From NCBI GenBank assembly GCA_013140935.1, contig JABFSD010000950.1, forward strand, positions 1 to 5,543: a DNA stretch of 5,543 bases, given 5' to 3'. The notes under the pieces were generated by a model that was not told where the DNA came from, made no database searches, and saw only the letters and a list, made by a program, of their open reading frames with translations. Source of the stretch: Acidobacteriota bacterium. GTDB taxonomy: Bacteria; Acidobacteriota; Blastocatellia; RBC074. The stretch's first letter is position 1; every line of letters starts with the position of its first letter. The position numbers were made by a program, and so were the translations under genes. Positions 1 through 4,842 of the stretch are shown one piece after another.

Positions 1-80
1 AAGATGCCCGCCGTGAATTTGTCGAAGGCAAATGCCAAGCGTCGAACGTAGACGATTTGATGCAGGAGTTGTTGGTATGA
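1..80 (+). CDS. C-terminal fragment of a probable type II antitoxin (5' end outside window)
   Basis: An open frame enters from the left edge (first full codon at base 3) and gives 25 residues ending in DDLMQELLV, then a TGA at 78-80. The stop overlaps the start of the downstream toxin gene as ATGA, an arrangement typical of translationally coupled antitoxin-toxin pairs. The visible piece is acidic near its end and looks like the toxin-binding tail of an antitoxin; the DNA-binding N-terminus is not in the window, so the antitoxin family cannot be assigned. The inferred role is to bind and neutralise the toxin encoded at 77-358 and probably to repress the operon. Identification rests on gene order and the overlap, not on a recognised domain. 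Confidence 0.6.
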   Translation, partial: DARREFVEGKCQASNVDDLMQELLV

Positions 81-358
81 CGCGCAAGTTGCTCAAATCA
101 GCCGCCTTCATTCGTTCGGCCAAGCGCCTGCTGAAAAAAGACTCAAAGGCTGCTGCGGATTTGCAGGCGACGTTGGAACAACTGACTGCCGATGCCTTTC
201 ATCCCACGCTCAAGACCCACAAGTTGAAAGGCCAGTTGGCCGATTGTTGGTCTTGCAGCGCGGGATATGATTTGCGCATCGTGTTTGAGTTCGTTCAGCA
301 CGAAGGCGAAGAAGCCATCTTGCTGCTCGCTGCTGGTACGCACGACGAAGTCTATTGA
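77..358 (+). CDS. RelE/YafQ-type mRNA interferase toxin of a type II toxin-antitoxin system
   Basis: This 93-aa protein has the size and pattern of RelE/YafQ-family toxins, which as a family cleave mRNA on the ribosome. It opens with a basic helical stretch (KLLKSAAFIRSAKRLLKK, residues 4-21). The family signature follows: HPTLKTHKLKG (42-52), W58, YDLRIVFEF (64-72) and the terminal GTHDEVY (87-93). H48, K51, R67 and H89 are candidate catalytic or RNA-contacting residues by analogy with YafQ/RelE; this is inferred. I chose the ATG at 77 over the in-frame ATG at 32 for three reasons: AGGAG lies at 64-68 at proper spacing, the ATG overlaps the upstream stop as ATGA, and family homology begins here. 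The gene looks intact and would be expressed from the antitoxin promoter outside the window. ParE-like gyrase inhibition is a less likely alternative. Confidence 0.87.
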   Translation: MTRKLLKSAAFIRSAKRLLKKDSKAAADLQATLEQLTADAFHPTLKTHKLKGQLADCWSCSAGYDLRIVFEFVQHEGEEAILLLAAGTHDEVY

Positions 359-367
359 GCCAGCCCG

Positions 368-1738
368 TTACTTCACCATTCCAATCGCGTCATCAAGCGT
401 CTTGATCGCAAAGTCGCACTGGTCTTTCTCAATCACCAGCGGCGGCGACAGGCGAATCGTACTCGTGCCGCAGCCCAACGTAATCAAGCCGCGTTGAAAA
501 CATGTCTGCTCGACTTGTTTCAACGCTTCGGCGTGCGGTTCTTTGGTGGTGCGGTCTTTGACGAGTTCGATGCCGATCATCAAGCCCTTGCCGCGTACGT
601 CGCCGATGAGCGCGTGCTTGCTCATCAAGTCGCGCAAGCCTTCGAGCAAGTATTCGCCCATCCGCGCAGCGTTTTCGATCAAGCCTTCTTCCAGCAATTC
701 AATCGTCGCCAATGAAGCCGCAATCCCTACCGGATTGCCACCAAACGTAGAGGCGTGTGCGCCCGGCGGCCACGTCATCAAATCAGCCCGCGCAACCGTC
801 GCCGACAGCGGAATGCCCGACGCGATGCCTTTGGCGGCGGTGAGAATGTCGGGCACGAAATCGAAATGCTCCGACGCGAACATCTTGCCGGTGCGACCAA
901 ATCCACTTTGCACTTCGTCAGCGATGACCAGAATGTCGTGACGGTCAGCGATGTCACGAATCGTTGAGAGAAACGAAGCGGGCGGCACGATGTATCCGCC
1001 TTCGCCTTGCACGACTTCAAGCACTACGGCGGCGCATTCATCAGCGGGCACGGTCGTTTTGAACAGCAGGTCTTCGATCACGCGCGCGCAATGCGGGCCT
1101 TTCGATTCGAGTGCGCCGCAAGTTTGCTGCGTCAGGTGGTAAGGACAACGATAACAGTTCGCGTAAGGAATGTGCGTCACGTCCAGCGCCTGCGGGCCGA
1201 AGCCGGCGCGTTGCCGCGCCTTGCTGGCCGTCAATGACAGCGCGCCCATCGTGCGTCCGTGAAAGGCTCCGAAAAACCCGATGAATTTGTGCTTGCGCGT
1301 CGCATACATTGCCAGCTTGGCTGCGCCTTCGACGGCTTCCGCGCCGGAGTTGCCGAAATGAATGCGCTTGTCGTGTGCGCCGGGCGCGAGCTGGCTGAGC
1401 TTCTGCGCGAGCTTGGGCAACGACGGGAAATAATAGTCCGCTGTGCATACGTGCAGAAAATCATCTACCTGATTTTTGATCGCTTCGACGACGCGCGGGT
1501 GCGCGTGGCCGGTCGAGCACACCGCGACGCCCGCGTTGAAATCGAGGAAGACATTGCCGTCTACGTCTTCGATCATTGCGCCTTTCGCGCGCTTGACGAC
1601 CAGCGGATAAGGCCGCGTGTAAGACGGCGAAATGTATTTGGCATCGTCGGCGACGACTTGTTGGGCGATGGGGCCGGGCAGGGCGGTTTTCAGGATGGGG
1701 AGTTTGTTTGTTTCGAGTTCAGGTTTAACAGCTTGCAT
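368..1738 (-). CDS. Class III PLP-dependent aminotransferase (acetylornithine/GABA aminotransferase-like)
   Basis: This 456-aa fold-type I aminotransferase transfers an amino group, usually from a terminal amine such as GABA, ornithine or acetylornithine, to 2-oxoglutarate in the cytosol. All key PLP-site elements are visible: NSGAEAVE (130-137) for cofactor phosphate, FGAFHGRT (156-163), IADEVQSGFGRTG (272-284) with D274 for the pyridine nitrogen and Q277, the Schiff-base lysine K303 in LTAAKGIASG, T331 in STFGGNP, and R429 in RLSPPL. Length fits the GABA/broad-specificity branch better than the roughly 400-aa ArgD branch, and there are no arginine-biosynthesis neighbours, so the substrate is left open. 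An insert at 195-217 carries four cysteines (C195, C198, C207, C217). The ATG at 1738 is preceded by GGAGGT (1753-1748) with a 9-nt spacer. It is convergent with the upstream TA pair, 9 nt apart. Confidence 0.93.
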   Translation of the reverse strand: MQAVKPELETNKLPILKTALPGPIAQQVVADDAKYISPSYTRPYPLVVKRAKGAMIEDVDGNVFLDFNAGVAVCSTGHAHPRVVEAIKNQVDDFLHVCTADYYFPSLPKLAQKLSQLAPGAHDKRIHFGNSGAEAVEGAAKLAMYATRKHKFIGFFGAFHGRTMGALSLTASKARQRAGFGPQALDVTHIPYANCYRCPYHLTQQTCGALESKGPHCARVIEDLLFKTTVPADECAAVVLEVVQGEGGYIVPPASFLSTIRDIADRHDILVIADEVQSGFGRTGKMFASEHFDFVPDILTAAKGIASGIPLSATVARADLMTWPPGAHASTFGGNPVGIAASLATIELLEEGLIENAARMGEYLLEGLRDLMSKHALIGDVRGKGLMIGIELVKDRTTKEPHAEALKQVEQTCFQRGLITLGCGTSTIRLSPPLVIEKDQCDFAIKTLDDAIGMVK

Positions 1739-1747
1739 GGTTTCGAT

Positions 1748-1753
1748 ACCTCC
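1748..1753 (-). promoter_or_regulatory. Ribosome binding site of the aminotransferase gene
   Basis: The minus strand reads GGAGGT, a near-perfect Shine-Dalgarno, nine bases before the ATG at 1738. It fixes the start codon and predicts efficient initiation. Confidence 0.75.
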
Positions 1754-1780
1754 GATAAGGCTTGTACAAAGGGGATACGG

Positions 1781-1807
1781 CGCAACCGCGAAATGCTTCG
1801 CGTTGCG
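1781..1807. repeat. Hairpin in the aminotransferase leader region
   Basis: The left arm is 1781-1792 (CGCAACCGCGAA) and the right arm 1797-1807 (TTCGCGTTGCG). They pair over 11 bp with a single bulged C and a four-base loop. The structure lies 28-54 bases before the RBS of the minus-strand aminotransferase, so it could form in that gene's 5' leader if transcription starts further upstream. No run of U follows in the minus direction, so it is not an obvious intrinsic terminator. It may be a folded leader element, an mRNA-stabilising stem or a protein-binding palindrome. Confidence 0.5.
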
Positions 1808-2002
1808 GGGACAATGGCTGGTGATGAAAAGGCGATTAGTCTGCGAAGAGGTTTTTGCGGGTACGGGTAGGGACGTGCTGCGCCAGCCAGCGGGCGGCGT
1901 TGCGTATGCTCGAATTGGCGAACCGTAATTTCACGCGCCGGATAGTAGCACAATGGCAACCGTTTCAGTCATCGGGAATGATTAGTGCGGTGCGATGAAT
2001 CG

Positions 2003-2032
2003 TTGGCTGACACTCTCATTGCCTTCTATAAT
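2003..2032 (+). promoter_or_regulatory. Predicted sigma70-type promoter of brnT-brnA
   Basis: A perfect -10 hexamer TATAAT lies at 2027-2032, with TTGGCT at 2003-2008 as a 4/6 match to the -35 consensus and an 18-bp spacer. Transcription would start near 2039-2040, giving a leader of about 28 bases before the ATG at 2068. The direct repeat GCGGTGC (1987-1993, 2034-2040) brackets the promoter and is a candidate operator, since BrnA-type antitoxins normally autorepress. Confidence 0.6.
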
Positions 2033-2067
2033 CGCGGTGCCAGTAAAACAGTGGTTAGGGAGGGCAC

Positions 2068-2349
2068 ATGGACATCGGGTATGTTTGGGACGAGACGAAA
2101 TACCAAACCGTCGTCAAAGAGCACAACGTCAAATTCTATGAAGTAGTGGCGGCGTTTGAAGACCCAAACGGATTTGAGGAAATCAGTTTAGTTGAACACG
2201 AAGATCGCTGGTTGTGGGTAGGCAAGACGCCGTGGGATCGTTTCTTGATCGTCGTCTTTACCGACCAAGACCTGCCGCTTTATCGCATCATCACTGCGTA
2301 TGATGCCAATGAAAAATGGGTGGAGGAATACTATGAAAGACAACGATGA
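2068..2349 (+). CDS. brnT: BrnT-family (DUF497) toxin, atypical C-terminus
   Basis: This 93-aa protein matches the BrnT pattern, a RelE-like fold ribonuclease family that blocks translation. Visible features are an N-terminal YVWDETKYQ with the spaced helix VVKEHNVKFYEV (5-26), AFEDPNG (29-35), EDRWLWVGKTPWDRFLIVVFTD (45-66) and the final strand YRIITAYDA (72-80). The gene comes first, with a BrnA-like antitoxin second, which is the usual brnTA order. The ATG at 2068 has GGAGG at 2059-2063 four bases upstream and a good promoter ahead. The oddity is that the family's usual IISAR-A-K-E-R-Y ending is replaced by ITAYDANEKWVEEYY (75-89), losing the arginine. It may therefore be a divergent subfamily or have altered activity. 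Family membership is good; enzymatic activity is inferred. Confidence 0.8.
   Translation: MDIGYVWDETKYQTVVKEHNVKFYEVVAAFEDPNGFEEISLVEHEDRWLWVGKTPWDRFLIVVFTDQDLPLYRIITAYDANEKWVEEYYERQR
2322..2326 (+). promoter_or_regulatory. Ribosome binding site of brnA, inside brnT
   Basis: GGAGG lies within the last codons of brnT, six bases before the ATG at 2333. It selects this start over the in-frame ATGs at 2300, 2303 and 2309, which lie deeper inside brnT and lack a comparable site. Confidence 0.75.
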
Positions 2350-2662
2350 CTTTGACTATCAGGCTTACACGCGCGAGACACCGCCCGACCCGACCAAGAT
2401 CACTCGCGGCCCGGCGGCGCGCGAACTGCGCCGCGCCGCCGCCATGTTGCAGCAAGCCGTGCGGATTGACCCGGCGACGCTTGAACAGTTTCGCCAACTG
2501 GCTGGCAACGGTCAGAGCTGTGAGCAATTGATCAATCAGGCATTGCAAGAATGGCTGGCGGCGCAAGGGTTGAAAGAAATGGTGCGAACAGAAATGCAGG
2601 CGGCGGTGCGGCAATCGCTGTCGGCGGCGTTACAAACCGGCGCGCTATCGCCCATTTCGTAA
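2333..2662 (+). CDS. brnA: BrnA-family antitoxin, ribbon-helix-helix type
   Basis: This 109-aa protein is the expected partner of the preceding toxin, overlapping it by 17 nt, so the two are probably translationally coupled. Family BrnA antitoxins bind BrnT with the N-terminal part and DNA with a C-terminal ribbon-helix-helix. Here an acidic, aromatic N-terminus (DDFDYQAYTRE, 5-15) leads into the linker TKITRGPAARELRRAA (21-36). The RHH-like core follows: strand QAVRIDP (41-47), helix ATLEQFRQLA (48-57), then GNGQSCEQLINQALQEWLAAQ (58-78). Residues 79-109 form an extra amphipathic tail ending QTGALSPIS, beyond the usual end of the domain. It probably neutralises the toxin and represses the promoter at 2003-2032. 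The start is set by GGAGG at 2322-2326. Confidence 0.75.
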   Translation: MKDNDDFDYQAYTRETPPDPTKITRGPAARELRRAAAMLQQAVRIDPATLEQFRQLAGNGQSCEQLINQALQEWLAAQGLKEMVRTEMQAAVRQSLSAALQTGALSPIS

Positions 2663-2688
2663 CGCGGTGGCGAATCGCCTAGCGCGCC
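2639..2688. terminator. Inverted repeat at the convergent ends of brnA and the small minus-strand gene
   Basis: GGCGCGCTA (2639-2647) and TAGCGCGCC (2680-2688) are perfect 9-bp inverted arms that span both stop codons. Directly inside, TCGCC (2648-2652) can pair with GGCGA (2669-2673), extending the stem to about 14 bp with one 6-base bulge. Alternatively GGCGAATCGCC (2669-2679) forms a small inner hairpin. The position between two convergent genes only 16 bp apart suggests a bidirectional terminator or a 3'-end stabilising structure. There is no clear U-tract, so classic intrinsic termination is uncertain. Confidence 0.45.
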
Positions 2689-2984
2689 CGCCAATCATAG
2701 CCAATGAGTTCGCAAAAACGTTCGAGTTGCGCGCGTCCATAAAGCGGTTGGATAATTTGCCGGTGTTTGATATAGGGCTGGCCCGGCGTGAAATCGAGCC
2801 GGTACAACGCGCGCAGCGTCGCTTCCAACTCATCTTCATCCGCCAAAGAGAAACGCACTTCATAACCTTTTTTGTAACGCACGCCATTGCGCGCAGCGCG
2901 GCGTTCAGCGTTAGGCACGCGCACGCACCCATTGCGTTCGAACAGTTGTTTCAAAAGCTTTTGGTCCTTTTGCGGTTTGGTCAT
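2679..2984 (-). CDS. Unrecognised 101-aa basic protein, last gene of the cysS operon and partner of the HicB-like gene
   Basis: I do not recognise this family. The protein is basic and cytosolic, with no signal peptide or membrane segment. It opens with a Lys/Gln-rich helix MTKPQKDQKLLKQLFERNG (1-19). A conserved-looking core follows: CVRVPNAERRAARNG (20-34), strand YKKGYEVRFSL (37-47), helix DEDELEATLRALYRL (49-63), FTPGQPYIKHRQIIQPLYG (65-83) and a closing helix RAQLERFCELIG (84-95). This alternating strand/helix plan with Lys, Arg and His suggests nucleic-acid binding. I chose the ATG at 2984 because it lies 10 nt after the HicB-like stop; the longer frame from 3062 would overlap that gene by 68 nt. 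It holds the slot where hicA would be expected but lacks HicA's double-stranded-RNA-binding-like pattern and catalytic G-S-H motif. A toxin or accessory role is inferred from position only. Confidence 0.7.
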   Translation of the reverse strand: MTKPQKDQKLLKQLFERNGCVRVPNAERRAARNGVRYKKGYEVRFSLADEDELEATLRALYRLDFTPGQPYIKHRQIIQPLYGRAQLERFCELIGYDWRAR

Positions 2985-2994
2985 GGCGACCCAC

Positions 2995-3234
2995 TTAAGC
3001 GGCGAGCAACAATCTCTCGGCAACGTTGCGTCCAGCCGTAGCCGGTGGAAGCGCCTTACCATCCTTTATCATAAGCTCAATCCATTCATCAACGATCTGA
3101 CAAAGTTCCGCGTAAACCTGCGCTTCATTATCGCCGTGGCAACACGGCCCGATGATGCCTGGACATTGTCCGACGAAGCATTGATCTTCATCTGACCACT
3201 CAACGATTTTGAGATAACGAAGGCGTCCTTTCAT
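2995..3234 (-). CDS. HicB-like small protein (antitoxin-type partial RNase H fold)
   Basis: This 79-aa protein matches the HicB core: strand YLKIVEWSDEDQCFVGQCPGI (8-28 region), then HGDNEAQVYAELCQIVDEWIELMI (33-56) and DGKALPPATAGRN (58-70). WSDED-FVG-CPG and HGD-EA-V are the hallmark segments. Known HicB proteins are antitoxins that neutralise HicA RNases, often with an added DNA-binding domain; here no such domain follows, only VAERLLLAA. The ATG at 3234 sits 5 nt after the cysS stop, with GGAAG (3247-3243) as RBS inside the end of cysS. The in-frame ATG at 3255 would overlap cysS by 16 nt and is less likely. No HicA is adjacent, and the following gene is an unrelated 101-aa protein 10 nt away. 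It probably shares the cysS transcript. Confidence 0.8.
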   Translation of the reverse strand: MKGRLRYLKIVEWSDEDQCFVGQCPGIIGPCCHGDNEAQVYAELCQIVDEWIELMIKDGKALPPATAGRNVAERLLLAA

Positions 3235-3239
3235 TCGAG

Positions 3240-4637
3240 TTACTTCCGCTTCCATCGCACACCCTCTTTCGTATCCTCCAACACAATGCCCATCTCGGTC
3301 AGTTGATTGCGAATCTCATCAGACCGCGCGAAGTTTTTCGCTTTGCGCGCAGCCTGGCGTTCGTCAATCAAGGCTTGAATGTCGGCGTCGAGGAAGCCTT
3401 TTTTCAATTCGCCGAAAATGCCGAAGACGGAATCTATGCAGTCTACTAACTCGATCAGGGCTTTTTGATCGCTGGCTTTGATCGTACTCGCCGCAATGGC
3501 TGAATTGGTTTCGCGTACGAAGTCGTGCAATGCGCCGAGGGCGGCGGGGACGTTGAGATCATCGTCGAGTGCGGTCTCAAAATCTTTCCTGGTACGCCAG
3601 ACGAGTTCGCCCAGCGCAGCCGTTTCGCCCGCTTCGGGCGTGAGTTCGTGCAGCCGCACTTTGAAATCGTTGAGGCGCGCGACGACGGTTTCTGCGCCTT
3701 TCAATCCGTCCATCGTGAAGTTGAATTGTTTCAGGTGTTGCGCCGACAGCAACAGATAGCGAATCGCGCGCGGCGTGTGGCCTTGTTCGATCAGATCGCG
3801 TACGACGTAAAAGTTGCCGAGCTTTTTCGACATTTTCTGTCCTTCGGCCAAGAGGAATTCGCTATGCACCCAATACTTGACGAAGGACTTGCCCGTCGCG
3901 CCTTCTGATTGCGCGATTTCGTTTTCGTGGTGCGGAAAGACCAGATCAATGCCGCCCGCGTGAATGTCGAAGGTTTCGCCCAGCGCTTTCATAGACATTG
4001 CCGAACATTCGATGTGCCAACCCGGACGCCCCGTGCCAATCGTAGTTTCCCACGAAGGCTCGTCCGGTTTGGCGGCTTTCCACAACACGAAATCGCGTAC
4101 GCTTTCTTTGTCGTATTCATCGGCGTCTACGCGCTCGCTCGCGCCCGCGACATTACCTTCAAAGTTCATGTTCGAGAGCCTGCCGTAAGTCGGGAAGCTG
4201 TTGATGCGAAAATAGGTCGAGCCTTCTGATTCATAAGCGTGACCGTTGGCGGTGAGGCGCTGGACGATTTCTACCATCTCATTGATGTGGTCGGTTGCGC
4301 GCAAGACTTCTTCAGGACGCTCAGCGCCGAGCGCGTCGAAATCCTGAAAGAACAAATCGGTGTATTGATCGGTGTATTCGCGCAGCGTCATTTTCAAGGC
4401 GACGGCGCGTTGAATGATCTTGTCGTCTACGTCGGTGATGTTCATGACGTGATGAACTTTGTAGCCCTTATATTTCAGGTAGCGCCGCAACAAGTCGCCA
4501 AACAGAAACGTGCGGAAGTTGCCGATGTGCGCGAAGTCATAAACCGTCGGCCCGCAGATATACATGCGAACCGTGTTGTCAGTGAGCGGCTGAAATTCTT
4601 CGACTTGTCGGGTGAGCGTGTTATAGAGCTTGAACAT
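3240..4637 (-). CDS. cysS: Cysteinyl-tRNA synthetase
   Basis: This class I aminoacyl-tRNA synthetase (465 aa, normal full length) activates cysteine with ATP and charges tRNA-Cys in the cytosol. Residues 24-40 hold the start of the Rossmann fold with CGPTVYDFAHIGN, whose HIGN is the HIGH-type motif (37-40). C28, C211, H236 and E240 are the expected zinc ligands that select cysteine. ITDVDDKI is at 67-74, GRPGWHIECSAMS at 203-215, HAGGIDLVFPHHENEIAQSE at 226-245, and the KMSKS-type loop is KMSKKLGN (268-275), with Lys in place of the usual final Ser. The DALR-type domain and the C-terminal KNFARSDEIRNQL segment (434-446) complete the protein. AAGG (4650-4647) precedes the ATG by 9 nt. It heads an apparent operon with the HicB-like and 101-aa genes, and its own promoter is visible upstream. 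Confidence 0.97.
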   Translation of the reverse strand: MFKLYNTLTRQVEEFQPLTDNTVRMYICGPTVYDFAHIGNFRTFLFGDLLRRYLKYKGYKVHHVMNITDVDDKIIQRAVALKMTLREYTDQYTDLFFQDFDALGAERPEEVLRATDHINEMVEIVQRLTANGHAYESEGSTYFRINSFPTYGRLSNMNFEGNVAGASERVDADEYDKESVRDFVLWKAAKPDEPSWETTIGTGRPGWHIECSAMSMKALGETFDIHAGGIDLVFPHHENEIAQSEGATGKSFVKYWVHSEFLLAEGQKMSKKLGNFYVVRDLIEQGHTPRAIRYLLLSAQHLKQFNFTMDGLKGAETVVARLNDFKVRLHELTPEAGETAALGELVWRTRKDFETALDDDLNVPAALGALHDFVRETNSAIAASTIKASDQKALIELVDCIDSVFGIFGELKKGFLDADIQALIDERQAARKAKNFARSDEIRNQLTEMGIVLEDTKEGVRWKRK

Positions 4638-4678
4638 TGCAGAAAACCTTTTATTTATTGGGTTAAAAACGAGCGGCG

Positions 4679-4707
4679 AGTGTAGGTACGCCTCTGAGTG
4701 ATGTCAA
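4679..4707 (-). promoter_or_regulatory. Predicted sigma70-type promoter of the cysS operon
   Basis: On the minus strand a perfect -35 TTGACA (4707-4702) is followed after exactly 17 bases by TACACT (4684-4679), a 4/6 -10. Transcription would start near 4672, leaving a leader of about 35 bases. GCGCAAA (4716-4710) ends two bases before the -35 and is one of several copies of this element in the region. Confidence 0.62.
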
Positions 4708-4732
4708 ACTTTGCGCACACGCAGCGCAGCAT

Positions 4733-4762
4733 TTCACGCCAACGCATTCTTTGCGTTATAGT
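4733..4762 (+). promoter_or_regulatory. Candidate promoter of aceE
   Basis: TATAGT (4757-4762, 5/6 -10) is preceded by TTCACG (4733-4738, 4/6 -35) with an 18-bp spacer. Transcription would start near 4769, giving a leader of about 125 bases that contains the palindrome at 4843-4860. A second possible -10, TAGAAT at 4821-4826, has no good -35, so the assignment is tentative. Confidence 0.4.
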
Positions 4763-4837
4763 GCGGCTTACTCCGATGCAGTCATCTGGCATCACCACGA
4801 AAGACGATTCGACGAAGCACTAGAATTCATAACGCAA
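4751..4837. repeat. 9-bp inverted repeat in the cysS/aceE control region
   Basis: TTGCGTTAT at 4751-4759 and ATAACGCAA at 4829-4837 are perfect reverse complements, 69 bases apart. The left arm overlaps the candidate aceE -10. The arms share the TTGCG/CGCAA core that also occurs at 4711-4715, 4844-4848 and 4855-4859, which suggests half-sites for one regulator or a looping arrangement. Confidence 0.5.
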
Positions 4838-4842
4838 TCATT

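Larger units (their letters stand above)
1739..2067. other. Divergent intergenic region between the aminotransferase and brnT
   Basis: These 329 bases separate two divergently transcribed units. They hold the aminotransferase RBS (1753-1748), the leader hairpin (1781-1807), and a promoter plus RBS for brnT at the right-hand side. I found no convincing -35/-10 pair for the aminotransferase on the minus strand. Short frames on both strands across this stretch have no RBS and no recognisable family pattern, so I do not call them genes. A 7-bp direct repeat GCGGTGC at 1987-1993 and 2034-2040 flanks the brnT promoter. Confidence 0.6.

Noticed and set aside
32..79. Upstream in-frame start for the RelE/YafQ toxin at 32
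   Set aside because: It would overlap the antitoxin by 49 nt in another frame and has no RBS. Homology and AGGAG support the ATG at 77.
1259..1870. Long plus-strand open frame (203 codons) opposite the aminotransferase 5' half
   Set aside because: It is antisense to a clear enzyme gene, has no convincing RBS, and its protein is low-complexity with no family pattern. It is a by-product of the codon bias of the real gene.
1690..1959. 89-codon minus-strand frame in the aminotransferase leader
   Set aside because: Its 3' half overlaps the start of the aminotransferase in another frame, the sequence has no domain pattern and there is no RBS at its start.
2291..2614. 107-codon minus-strand frame opposite brnT/brnA
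   Set aside because: It is antisense to an RBS-supported brnTA pair and its His/Arg-rich composition reflects the opposite strand's codons.
2985..3062. Longer start at 3062 for the 101-aa minus-strand gene
   Set aside because: It would overlap the HicB-like gene by 68 nt, and the extra 26 residues look like an out-of-frame reading of that gene.
4239..4685. Plus-strand open frame (148 codons) opposite the cysS 5' half and its promoter
   Set aside because: It is antisense to cysS, runs through the cysS promoter, has no RBS and resembles no protein family.
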